Below the pieces are notes generated by a model, which saw only the letters and a program-made list of their open reading frames with translations, made no database searches and was not told where the DNA came from. The translations under genes and the position numbers were made by a program. Shown here in pieces: positions 1 to 13,800 of a stretch of DNA of 64,000 bases. Source of the stretch: Dimorphilus gyrociliatus (lineage: Eukaryota > Annelida > Polychaeta > Dinophilidae); assembly GCA_904063045.1 (NCBI GenBank), contig CAJFCJ010000013.1, positions 1,222,156-1,286,155 of the forward strand, given 5' to 3'. The number at the start of each line of letters is the position of its first letter. Position 1 is the first letter of the stretch.

Positions 1-221
1 AGCACCATTACCCCAAATGCCCTAAAAGAATCAATTTCCTCGCTATCATCGTATGGAAGGCCCAGGACGGCATAAACGCTGCTCAGTTTGAAACGTTCCG
101 ATTTCTTTTTACGACGTCTTGGATCCATAGGTTGGATAGTCGGCTTCGGAGTTTTCTCATACATCCAATTAAGTATCAGGCCAAGTATTATAGCAAGGAC
201 GTAGATTATTAAGGACATCAT
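1..221 (-). CDS. N-terminal part of a single-pass membrane-anchored protein (partial)
   Basis: An open frame starts with two consecutive ATG codons at 221 and 218 on the minus strand and runs off the window edge, giving about 73 residues. Residues 2-20 are a hydrophobic segment (SLIIYVLAIILGLILNWMY), which looks like a signal anchor. It is followed by a proline stretch (KTPKPTIQP) and a very basic cluster (PRRRKKKSER) that would sit on the cytosolic side. The rest (VYAVLGLPYDDSEEIDSF) has no motif I recognise. The next gene upstream on the same strand is ALKBH4, 510 bp away. I do not know the family, so no function is proposed. The start is chosen because the hydrophobic anchor begins immediately after it. 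Confidence 0.6.
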   Translation of the reverse strand, partial: MMSLIIYVLAIILGLILNWMYEKTPKPTIQPMDPRRRKKKSERFKLSSVYAVLGLPYDDSEEIDSFRAFGVMV

Positions 222-731
222 ACCACTCTCTTTTATAGTCCATTCTTTATGATCAATCTATATTTCACCATTATATTTTATACAATATGATTAGATAGCG
301 TCGTCAAAGAAACAAAGTTTTTTAGATGTGCAATTTACTTATGACAGTTGCTTAGTGGTGAGACAACTATATATTAATTATGCAACAGGTTCTTAACAGG
401 TTTAATATTGATTAATATTATACTTACCAGGCCATACATTACAATATGTAGCTTAGAACGGCTTAGGATGTATATAATATAAAGGATAGGTAGAGAATGA
501 AAACTGGATAGAAAATATTTACCTCAAGTATTCGAACGGATAAAATATGTAAAAGAGCGCGCCAGATCGATTTTGCAGCTGCAAAGATGCGAAAGAGAAC
601 TAACACACTCTGGAAATCGGAAATGGCGACAGAGTTTCTCTTTATTTTGCTTATAAAAAAAAAACTATAAAGGATATAGTCTTGTTGAAATAGAACAGAA
701 TATATTTTGCACAGAACAATTAGATATCGAT
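222..731. other. AT-rich intergenic spacer
   Basis: This spacer lies between the start of the partial membrane protein and the stop of ALKBH4, both on the minus strand. It should hold the 3' UTR of the latter and the promoter and 5' UTR of the former. I see no conserved open frame or RNA gene. Confidence 0.5.
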
Positions 732-1708
732 TTATGTCAATCCCACAGTTTGACTTCCCTTCGCTATTGCCAGCAGTTCTCTTCCTATATCTTCAAAATT
801 TCCCTCTGTAATTATCGCAAAATCATAAACTTTATTATTCAAAAACTTAAACGCTTAGTTTAAGTATTTAGTATTAACTAAAGATGTGATAAAAGAAGTG
901 AAAATTAGTTATTTACCTTCCAGGAAATCATTACCAAGTTCTCGGAAAGTTACAGCAATCCTTCTATTCTTTATATGGGAAATTTTTATCGAATGTTCCC
1001 ATATGTATCGCGCTTCGTCGGCTATAATAGTAAGAGATCTAGCTGGCAAAGGCATTAAAATTTCAATACCCTTTTTTTCAGGATGAGTTAAAGTTAATAT
1101 AGTGTCTGATAAAAGATTTAAGGTCACTAGCCGGTTTCCCCATATCCAAGTGTCATCTACGTGGGGATCTATTGACGATCCACGCTCGGGGACGTATTCT
1201 AAGTTGCAAACCTCAACTGGGGAAAATTCTGCTAAAAGTTCTATATTCTGCATTTTGTCTGCAATTTTGCGTGAAAATTCCGGAATCCCCTTAAAATCTA
1301 AGTACTTCACTTTACGCTTCTTAAAATTCACTTTAGGGCCGAAATCTTGCTTTCTTCTGCCAGATTGGGAATTGTTCCACGGCTGATTGTCTATATAATT
1401 CATGATATCATCTTCTTCTTCCTTTGTAACGAAATCCGGCAAAACTAGTATTGAGTTTAAAGCTATTCCATTTTCTCTGTCATGTTTGTCCCCCTCCAAG
1501 TAAGATCGCTTACATTTTATGCAATACTTAAACTCCGTCGTGTCTAATATTTTCTAAAAGTTAACAGGAAATTTATATAATGTGACTGTAAAAATACATC
1601 ATATTAAAAAATACCAACATTTTCTTTTGATAGGTTCGGCTCGCATATAAGACATCGCCTAATACCTTTACAACCACAAGTTTTCAGCGTGCCAACCGAT
1701 AATGCCAT
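732..1708 (-). CDS. ALKBH4: ALKBH4, Fe(II)/2-oxoglutarate-dependent demethylase of the AlkB family
   Basis: Three exons (1708-1615, 1543-917, 805-732) sum to 795 nt, encoding 264 aa; the phases join cleanly. The N terminus has the ALKBH4-specific cysteine motif CGCKGIRRCLICE. This is followed by the family block SQSGRRKQDFGPKVNF and the double-stranded beta-helix catalytic core. The iron ligands appear to be His159 and Asp161 (IDPHVDD) and His215 (WEHSI), with Arg226 as the probable 2-oxoglutarate ligand (NRRIAVTFREL). The last exon supplies a helical tail (RELLAIAKG) that aligns with the end of the human protein. ALKBH4 demethylates actin (Lys84) and has been linked to DNA 6mA. ATG 1708 is used because it matches the human N terminus, and upstream frame has only a GTG. 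All key residues are intact, so the gene looks functional. Confidence 0.93.
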
Positions 1709-2155
1709 CAGTTTAGAAATGAAAACTGGTAATCGAAGCGGAAATAGTTCAACTCTGAACAACCGGTATGCGGTAGATTTAAACTTCTCTAACAATAAAT
1801 AATTATACACTCAATACAAGACTTTATTAAAATGTTTATAGTAGGAGTATTTTATTTAGAACTTGACGATGTATTTTCTCTGAAATAGTTTAATTTTCAC
1901 ATCATTTTGATGTATAACTGTATATCCATTAGAAACATTTAATAGTAATAGAAAACAATAATTTTCATTATCACAGAACAATGCAGGATTCATTGTAACC
2001 ACTATATGATAAATTGTGAAAATCTTTTTAATCTATTACGAGTGTAAACGCGGACGGATTGATATTAAAACTTTAAGTCTTGAAAAAAACAAAAATAAAC
2101 TCAACTACAATACTTTAATAAGTAGATCTGGACGGCTTTTTTTTGTTTGTTTGTT
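1709..2155. other. Intergenic spacer upstream of ALKBH4
   Basis: AT-rich spacer between the stop codon of the ankyrin-repeat gene and the start of ALKBH4, both on the minus strand. It holds the 3' UTR of the former and the promoter of the latter. No gene is seen in it. Confidence 0.5.
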
Positions 2156-5100
2156 TTAAAATGAAGGCAATTTACTACTTGTAGATTTTCCTGATGCAGA
2201 TCCGTAACGGTTAGTCGACGATGGTCTACTATTAGGTAATGGGGACGGAATTTTTTTCCTTTGTAAAGGATTACCACTTGTATTCATTGTAGTAGTGTCC
2301 TGAGCCTGTGTTTTTTTTTTAAAAAAACAAAAAACAAATCAATACAAAGTAATAATAAGTAAATTATTTATGAAGTTTTTCTTGTTAAAGTCGTTTGATT
2401 TAAAAAAAAATCTGCAAAAAAATTAAATAAAAACAGCAAAAAAGGAAAAAAAATGCAAATTTTTGCAGTAGATCGATTGAAGGAATTGACTTAAACCGTT
2501 AGAACTCCGTCTGCTTTGAAAAAAAATATAAAGCTTAAAAAAGAAGACTTGCCACTGGTAATATATTAAAAAAAAAGAAAAAAAAAGCAAGAAAGAGTAG
2601 AAGAGAGGAAAATATAAGAAAAGGAACTTGAAGTGAAGAAAGAAAAGTTGTATTGTTGTGAAAGTATGTAGAAACAAAATTAGGTGTTATTGGTAAGGAA
2701 GAGAGAGAAAATCAAACTACCTGAATTGGATTAGCGCCAATGTAAGAACCGTTAGACTGCACACTACCTGGTCTAGAAGCCCTGTCGATAGATAAATCAT
2801 CGCTAGCATTCGTCCTTTTCAGAGGTGCATTTCTAGGCTCAGCTTGTGGGATAGGAGGTGCTCTGGAAGAGGGCATGCGACGAGGTGGTGCCATTTTAGG
2901 ACTGGATAGAGAAATCTCATTTTTTTTTTGCATTTGAGTGAACGAAATGGTATTGTGAAGAAACCATGAAATATACATGAAAAGCTCTATTAATGGAAAT
3001 ATTACGAGCGTAAAAATAATTTAAAGCTTATACAATAACAGCAAACAGCGCTTATCGTTCTTCCTTTTTAATTACCCAAAGGAAAGATGGGTAGAAAAAA
3101 AAAGAAAACAGATAAAAACAAGAGAGATAGATAGAATAAATAAGTGAGACAGGAGTATAAATTACTCAAATCTATCTATTTCTCACGTTTTCATCTAGTT
3201 TATCTTAATAACAATGGAAATATAAAATTATTTTTACGCTCGTGTAAAAATTTCCATTAAGAAATTAAGTTGTTAATTAAAATCGATCTGCTAATCAAAT
3301 AAGCATTATTACTGTGTTTTGCTTTTTTAAAGATAAAAAAACAAAATATAATGGAATTTTTTTAGTATTCTAAACAATGGTGCTTTTTTTATAGAAAGGA
3401 GAAAAGAAGGTATTAAATAATAAGAAATCGCATACTTTTGAGCCGAATCAGCGTTTCGTTTCTTCGCTCCAGCATAGAGGGGAGTTAGAGCTTGAGTTTG
3501 AGGCTAAAATAAATATAATATGTAATATATAGTATATACTTTATAATATTATTTGAGATGTTTGTATAAGCTATTACCCTATAATTGTCTAGAAAGCTTT
3601 GAAAACTAACCTGCAATTGTGGACCAGCATTTGCTGATGATAGCAGCTTTTCTGAAGCATTTCTACCAGCGTTCTCATTGTTATTCTAAATAATAAAACA
3701 GTTTTTTTTAAATAATGGTTGATTGACATATACAACAAGAGGAGGAGGAGGGGCTTAGAGCGAAAAGGGATTTTTATAACGGTTTACGGCAACTACTTTT
3801 CTTTTCTTCTAATAGAGGATTATTAGATTAGGCGACTAAGCCGAAATGCAATACGAAAGTTTGTTTTTTTTTAAAAGGGTACCTCTGCTAAGCGAATCAT
3901 AATTTTCTTACCGATGAGAAAAGATTCGAATTAGGAGCTCTCAAAGGTTCGGATAATTCCCTTTTCTTCTTTTTCTTCTTCTTTCTTAGTACTTCACGCT
4001 GTTGAACGCCCATTGAAGTGGCTACTGGTCCTGCTGCCAGAGATGATTGGAGCGGTTTCAGGTGAGCTGGCGGAGCTCGATCTAATTGAGAGAAAAGAGG
4101 CCGTTTATTATAAAAGAAATAATACAGTATACCATTTAGCTATATCTAGTTTTACCTTTGCCAAAAGGCGTTGGAAAAGGAGGAGGTCTATCAGTGGGTC
4201 CTCTAGAGGAATCGGGATCATCTTCTAAGCTCACATAGTCTTCTGGTCCTGGTTGCTTAGTCTGTTGATTTCTATTTGTTGGAGATGGAACTTTCCTACC
4301 CTATAAATAAATGAAAAATTATAGCTAAAAACTGTAGAGAGTGTAATTATTAATTAGGAATGTTTGTTTGAAAAAAGCCTCTAAGCGGTGGATAATTGTG
4401 ACTCACGTGAGAAGCGCTCGGCCTTGATAGGGCTTGGTGACTTTCATAAGAAGAAGGCGAAGGCGATTGTCGATTGCGAGGCAGTGGCTGAGGTCTAGAT
4501 TCAACTTGCATAGCATAGTCTCCAACCCCTTCGTCGGAGACGTCCATATGACCGCTACTTACACTATGTGCATCTTCATCATCTATTTATAGAAAAGACT
4601 AGTTGTTTACTTAATGACAGATTTTAACATTGTGTGAGTAATTTTACGTTTATATAGGTACGTGATAAATAATTCTATAAATAGATAATAAACTTATATA
4701 CCTCTAACTGACATGACAGCATCCTCTAATTGCTGGAAAAATAGCACAAAAAATGTACACATAGTATCAGGAAGTAGCAAAAAAAAATATCTTACTTCAG
4801 CGCCATCTCCAGCTTTCTTCCTCTTACCTCCATCGATTTCTGCCATATCGTGATCGGAGGTAGCACTTGGTGACCGTTTCATCGGTGCCTTTGAGTTCCT
4901 TGGGGAAGGTGACGCTTGTCTACAGTTCGGGGGTCTCGGTGTTCTAGGTGTGGTTGGGGTTTTTGTAGGCGGAGCCGAAGTATGACCAGAATAGCCGTAT
5001 TGCTCATTCTCGGGAGATTGAGATTGAGGAGGTTTCGGTACTAGCGGTATACCTCCATTTTGCATACCATTTATCAATGTGGAATTAAGTGTGCCATTCA

Positions 5101-7237
5101 GTTCAGACGAGGGTGGATAAAGTGTATCTTGTTCACTCCAAACTCTGCCTTCAGCCTTCATTTTTTGCTTTATATAAGAAGCAATAATAAGCATACAGTA
5201 ATGAAGTTGTCTACAACTAGCGTAATCCCAGGCCGTTGCACCATCATTATCCGTGCTCTCAAAGTCGGCTAATCAAAAAGATGCTTAATTAAAATTCTCT
5301 TAAAGAGAAGCCGCAAAAATAAATAGCTGACCTCCCTCCGAGAGTAGATAGTTTACTAACTCTCCGTGGCCGCACATTGTTGCTAAAATTAACGGCGTTC
5401 TTTCATTATTATCTCTATGAGAGAGAGCTTCACGTCCAACAATATCCAAAATAAGCTTTGTCGACTCCAATGATCCTAAATTGGGTGTAATGAGTATGTG
5501 TTTATCTTGAAGTAAAAACTATTAACTAACCCATCTCAGCCGCTACGTGCATGACAGTTTTTCCATCCTCATCTTTCATATTAGCTGAGTCACTTGTTAA
5601 AAGGGTCTTTAAATGGGAGTAAATAATATATAAGCTCTACTTAAAACATGCCCAATAGCATAATAACTTACAGATAAACATTCTAGGGGTTTTGCCCTTC
5701 TAACGGACCAATGAACCCATGAACGGCCTATCTTATCCCTCTCAAAACCGTCACCTAGCTGTGGTAAACCTTTATCTCCTTGCGCTTTCATTATTTTCCT
5801 GTATATGAACAATATAAGACAGTAAATAATAAATGATTGCGTTGTATTGAAGAACTAACGTAAAGTGATCAATATTATCCATTCGACAAGCCCACATTAA
5901 AACAGTCATTCCATCCTTGTCTGTAGCAGTTAAATCAAGGCTGACATCGCGATTTAATAAAACCTGTTAAATGTTAAACGAAACTAATTGATAATCAATC
6001 AATTAAAGAAGGAAGAATAAAAGAGGTTTATGTAAATATTACGTCAATACAGTCGGTACTAGAGCAGGTACAAGCCCAATGTAAAGGGGCGCGTCCAAAA
6101 TTATCTTGAATATTCAAATCAGCATTATAGTTTATTAAATATTCAAGAATATTAGCTTGATCGTCGTGACAAGCTCTATGTGCTGCTGTTGAACCATCTA
6201 CAAATGATAGAATAAAACGATAATTAAAAATTAAGTAGAAAAATCGACACTAAGTATTCTTTATGTTACTCTTGCACTCCTTTTTTTACTCGATCACTTT
6301 CTCTCTCTTTTTCAATTTTTTTAAATTTTCTTACCGATAGCTATTGCATCCGTCTTTATTTGTCTTTCAAGTAGGATCTGCACAGTATTAATATGACCAA
6401 AATGTACAGCATACATTAAAGCATTCCTTCCCAATCCATCCACTTCATTTAACGTTTTTGGATCTAGGACAAGATACAATATGTAACTAGTGTCTTGTAT
6501 GTCTTGTACTGGGTTATGGACGCCTTATGTTACAAAGTATGCATTAATGGACAAGAGATATAGGTTTAATAAGAGGAATATTAAGAAAATATGCCCCTGC
6601 TTGACTTATACCCAATAGCACAATCAAATTGACGATCGAAGGCTAAAGTCAATATCTGCCCTGTGCAAATACACGTACAATTATTCGTTGAAAATCGAAG
6701 TTCGATTGAAGAGTATGTGCATTGGTGATTAAGTAGCGATAACAAATTGTTAGCTATCGTTATCATCCGTTCTACAATTACCTTTATCAATTATATCTAT
6801 AATACTAGAGTTATCTCCCTCCTTGGCTGCTTGAATAATCGAAGGCAGCATAGAAAGAGATTGATTTAAACTAGTTGATGTTTCGTTCAATGATTTTGGG
6901 TTCTCTCGATTAATCCATTTCCATTGAAATTTGTCAGGAGCATCTCTGAATGGTGTCATTGGGCTTAAACCTCTAATTGATGTACTAAGAGCTGATGTTC
7001 CTCCACCCTTCTCATGAGTTTGGAATTTCGCGCGCAAACGCTTATAATACTTTTGCATTTGCAAAAGTGCTAAATTTAAAGCGTCTCTTAATTCTGCACA
7101 TTCTTCGTCTTCGCTTAACTTCAGTAGAAACTCGTGAATCAAAGCGGAAGCCTTTTGGAAATCTACGAATCAGCATTCTTATAAGGTTTACTTTATAAAT
7201 TTGCCTATGAATACTCACCTTTCCGTTTTATCGCCAT
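2156..7237 (-). CDS. Ankyrin-repeat protein with proline/serine-rich C-terminal tail
   Basis: About 16 short exons can be linked from ATG 7237 (MAIKRK, then GTGAGT donor) to TAA 2156. The predicted protein is roughly 850-900 aa. A charged helical N-terminal region of about 60 residues (HEFLLKLSEDEECAELRDALNLALLQMQKYYKRL) has no repeats. Eight or nine ankyrin repeats follow between about residues 115 and 420 (for example GRNALMYAVHFGH, GRAPLHWACT, GKTVMHVAAEMGS, ERTPLILATMCGH, ATAWDYA). The C-terminal half is low complexity and rich in Pro, Ser and Lys (TPRTPRPP, PSPRNSKAPMKRSP, LRKKKKKKKRE) and is probably disordered. The repeat block recalls ANKRD55 and inversin, but I cannot assign orthology. 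It is a likely scaffold, with possible nuclear or ciliary location. The exon at 2722-2891 uses an unusual purine-rich acceptor, so its 5' edge is uncertain. Confidence 0.75.
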
Positions 7238-7737
7238 TGAGGGTCACAAAAAGTTATTGCGTTTATTCTGGTGTCATTCATTTATATACCTAGAATCTAA
7301 TTAACAGTGAAAACAATATGATTCACTTTGTTGTTTTCAAATAATTAGATGAAATCGTCAAATTAGTTTATGAAGAAGTTTATGTACTTGCCGCCATTTT
7401 GAAGTTAGGGAATACAAATCCCATGATGCCTTCGAGAATAATAGTTCCATAAATATTAGTTGATAATTTCAAAATAAATACAAAAAAAACTCAAAAATGA
7501 AATTTTTCTTAAAAATCGATCATAATTCTTGTTAAAAAATGAGACAAAACTATAAACTTACGAAGTAAAAACTATATTCAATATATGAAGGCGTAGGAAT
7601 ACTATTATGCTGACTCGCCATCTTTCGCTCCAGAACAGTTGATCGCTACGGAGCGTTATAATCTAGCAATATCTTCAAGCTTTTATACCAGCTAGATCTA
7701 ACTAAATTAGTATAATTTACCTGAAAATTACAATCAG
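7238..7737. promoter_or_regulatory. Divergent promoter region between the ankyrin-repeat gene and PP1
   Basis: This 500 bp region separates two start codons on opposite strands, so it must hold both promoters and 5' UTRs. GCCGCCATTTTGAA at 7390-7403 is, on the minus strand, a full match to the YY1 consensus AANATGGCGGC, a common initiator-proximal element of housekeeping genes. A second GCCATCTTTCGC stretch lies at about 7618-7629. No TATA box is evident. Confidence 0.45.
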
Positions 7738-10208
<2,471 letters not shown>

Positions 10209-11123
10209 GAAGGTCAAGTCGAATGAAAGCAGTTTGGAAACTGGTCACTTGATCGCTTTCATCCTAAAAGTTTTTTGTTCATACGTCAGTACGTTCCACT
10301 CACGTGACTGTTATCATTATAGTTATTAATATACACATTAGAATTACAATAATACTAGGTAAGAAAGAAGTTACGCGCTAACTGCAGACTTACTAGTTTG
10401 TTCGCAATCATCGAGTTTTACAGGATATATTGCGCATCATATCACCAATGCAGTGTGCTGTGTTGTACAGAACATCTTCAATAGATGTAGAAACCTATTA
10501 TATAACTAAATTAATTACTGCAAAGAGCTGTCATTTTTTTTGGTTGTGCATGTATAATTATCAATAATATTGCTTTTTATTTAAAAATACTTGATTTTTT
10601 TTTTCAATTCGGACGACAATGTAACATCGTTTTACAGGAGTATGATAAAGAGTATCACAAAAGTGGGCCAGTGACGCATTTTAAACATGTTTTAAAAATC
10701 TTCTGTTTCTACGTACTTGTAATTTTTTTGTTTAGGCGTTTGTTTACAATTAAGGTGATGACGTTACAGAGAATTTTCAAATAAATTACAGCGTCAAAAT
10801 TGATTAATTTTCCTTTTACGTAATGTAGCATGCTTTACATAGATATTTAAAAATAATAATATAAAAAAAAACTACGTTGTAAAAATGCAGGGTTCGTCAA
10901 ATTAACAAAAAAAAAGCTTCGCTTTTATATTCAGTTTCTGAGATCAAAGAAAATACAGTAATAGAGGATAGGTGTATTCGTAGTTCGATTGTGTTTGAAC
11001 AACAGGAATATATTTTATCACATTTGCCTAAGTATTACTATTATTATTATAAAACTTTTTATCATTTTCTTTTTGTTTGATTATCACTGTTTTGGTTATT
11101 GTTTGATCAATCTTGGAAAAGTA
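10209..11123. other. Convergent 3' region of PP1 and the adenylate-kinase-like gene
   Basis: This AT-rich spacer between two facing stop codons holds both 3' UTRs. An AATAAA at 10780-10785 is a plausible PP1 polyadenylation signal. I see no additional coding sequence. Confidence 0.5.
10780..10785 (+). promoter_or_regulatory. Candidate polyadenylation signal for PP1
   Basis: AATAAA lies 570 bp after the PP1 stop codon in an AT-rich 3' region. AATAAA is common by chance in AT-rich DNA, so this is only a candidate. Confidence 0.3.
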
Positions 11124-13244
11124 TTAAGATACATTTCCTACTAATCTACTTGAATGAGCGAAATATGAAGCGATCGTTCTACACGTTGTAGAATCTAAAC
11201 GTTGGGGGAAAAGGCATACGTCGTTTTCTATGCTACTGACGGCTTTATATAATTCTCCTTGCTTTTGTGTAGACATATGCATCCCTTTTTTGGGGCTTCC
11301 TGGTAAATACCTTTCCAGATATCCGTCTTCAATATCGAAAAATAAAGGTGGCTTGTCCTCACTCTGTCAAGGAAAGAGATTAAAAGAAGGGTAAAATGTC
11401 GTTAGGCTTTGCTCTTAGTGTTAAACAAGGAAGAAAATCTTACATGCTTAAGATCTTTCAGAGACGCTAATGACGTTCCGGAAACGTTGATAACAAATGC
11501 ATCCGCCCTTCCAGCTCTCTTGTTGATATGATCGAATAAGGTTAACAGAAGTTTTTTCTTACGTAGAGGTATATGAAGAAAAACCGATAATTAATAAATC
11601 ATTAACGAAAAATAATAAATCATCATGCTTACCGCATCACTGTGTGGATCGGATACAATCGATGCCAATTGAATAATATCCATGTAGTATTTTCTTGTAT
11701 CAATTCGGTTGACGTCATTATCATCTATATTGAAAAAGAAACCTTATATGCCTTGCACGCAACTTTTGTTCCTAAGATATATTACAAATATCGCCTAGAA
11801 GAGCGAGACTATATATAGAGCATTCTAGAGAGATAATCATTTTCTATTAAGGAGAAAATTTCTTTTTGTTCACTTTACCTAAGGCAAATAGCAGTAGAGG
11901 ATTCACTATTTTCGAAGCATTGAATTTCAATTCGCCGAACATCTAAGAAATATTAAAATGAAGTAAACTTTTAATTAATGATTGCTTTCTCTTCTTTTTT
12001 TTTTTTAATGCAGAATGCAGAGTCTTTAAATAAATCGATACGATACCTCAAGAACCTGATTCCACATTAATTCTGCATTACCGCATGTGACATCGATTGT
12101 TAACAATCTGGAAGATTTTGAAAAGTATTCTAGGAAAGGTTTTGCAGATGTATCGAATATTGCTGCTCTTTTTTGTGTTCTTCCCGTATCAGCTTCGTCG
12201 CTCTGGCCTCCTGTTTCTTTCATTTTATTACCTGGAGTTGTGCATAGAGGTATCTTTTGAGTGACCACTTTGTCAGGTGGTATGGCTAAATTAAGAGCAA
12301 AAGATACTGGATACTGAAAATAAAGGAATGTAAATCTTATTATTTGCAAAAACTTCTTTGTAAAGAAGATTAAGCGAACCTTCGTTTCAAATTCTTCTAG
12401 AGCTTTCACGCACTCATTTATAATACTTTCTATTCTCAGCAAACATTTTAAATTCGGCATATAATCGATTATATAGACACTCGACTCCTTATCGGGATCT
12501 TGCTCTATTTTATTCTCCACTAGGCTTAGTATCCATCTAATATTGACTTGAGACGAATCGTCCTGGACAACATTAGTTATTATACAAATAGTATACAATT
12601 ACTCACGTTCAACTATTATCATTATTTACCTTAAGTAAGTCTTGTATATCTTTGGAACTTTCAATTTGCATAACGTTTTTTACCTTCTTCGGTAGTTCGC
12701 TAAAAACCAATGATTCGCAAGAAACAAACTTAAACCCAAAAGTGCTGCATAAGTCGTCGACAATACATCCTTTCTTTGAACCTGGTCCGCCTATATATTA
12801 TATATATTTATTATATATCAGTATAAATAAACTTGGTGAAAATACTAAAATAGTAGCTCCATAAACAAATAATGAATACCACATAAAAGACCCTAAATTA
12901 ATTATCAAATATATTCGAAGGCCATTTTTATTGATTATGGTACATGATGCATTGAGAATGACTTTGATCTACTCAGGCGTACAGGAACGCTAACAAACAT
13001 TTATAATGTTCAGTATATAAAATTATCTCTGATCCTGTTTGAGATAATCACTAATCGCGTCATAGGCATTAAAAATATACTTGAAATTATAGATTGTCTT
13101 ACCAAAAATGAAAATTATCTCTGGCTTCCCTTCCGCTCTTTTTACTTCGGATTGTCTTCGAACGCTTATTTTAGGCTTTCTATTAAAAGGTTCCAAAGAT
13201 GCTGCAGATTTTGAACGTTCTGGTGTACTGTTCCCACAACCCAT
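11124..13244 (-). CDS. Adenylate-kinase-like P-loop protein with N-terminal acylation motif
   Basis: Eight exons can be linked in frame from ATG 13244 to TAA 11124, for about 440 aa. The N terminus MGCGNS fits an N-myristoylation (Gly2) plus palmitoylation (Cys3) signal. A basic, Ser-rich leader is followed by a beta-strand and P-loop split across the first intron: KPEIIFIFG then GPGSKKG. This is the GGPGSGKG Walker A of adenylate kinases with the second Gly replaced by Lys. Residues from about 55 to 250 follow an adenylate-kinase-like order (IIDYMPNLKCLL, then a long helix and a strand SFALNLAIPP), but I cannot identify a clear LID or the NMP-binding arginines. The remaining 190 residues (YMDIIQLASI, AFVINVSGTSL, MSTQKQGELYKAVSSI) match nothing I know. 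A membrane-tethered nucleotide-binding or degenerate kinase role is an inference. Confidence 0.7.
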
Positions 13245-13800
13245 TACATATAATTTCTTTTAATTAAATTCTTTGATCGATGTCGAAAAGGTTTATAACA
13301 TTTCTCTTCATATTAATCTTTTAACACGTACGTATACAAAGTGTTTATCAGAAAAAAATAAACGTAGTTCGCTTCAGATATTTTCGTTACCAAAGAAACG
13401 CGTCGTTCGTGGTATTCGAACGGCGATCCTACATACAGGAAACTATCGAATCAAAAAAAAAGAAAAATGTTTATTTTTTAATTAATCTTCTATATATAAT
13501 TTATTTTAAAAATCTATTTATTTCAGGGAAATTCACTTTTTATTATATAGCCGAAGTATAATTTTATACGAAAATAATCTAGTCGCAGGCAATAAAGTCA
13601 TGTGACAAATGTAATATGGTGGAAAATTTGAAGAATTGATAAAATATCGACATATCTTCCAAAGACATTACATTTTGATCTTGATAAAGCAATAACTAGA
13701 TAGGTAAGGTTTTAATCTATATATTTTTCGCCTTAACATTTAGAATCCTTTTAGATTTTTTTTCGTATTCGTCACTTACATCAATATCAACTCTATTAAA
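13245..13800. promoter_or_regulatory. Divergent promoter region of the adenylate-kinase-like gene and V-ATPase C
   Basis: This 556 bp region lies between start codons on opposite strands and must hold both promoters. A locally GC-richer stretch at about 13380-13440, with several CpG dinucleotides, is the most promoter-like part. I see no TATA box or RNA gene. Confidence 0.4.

Noticed and set aside
2423-2677. 84-codon minus-strand frame rich in Phe
   Set aside because: It falls in an intron of the ankyrin-repeat gene, over A-rich sequence, and is not needed for any join.
13380-13440. Possible tRNA gene suggested by ATTCGAAC near 13414
   Set aside because: I could not fold a cloverleaf on either strand, and the stretch lies in a divergent promoter.
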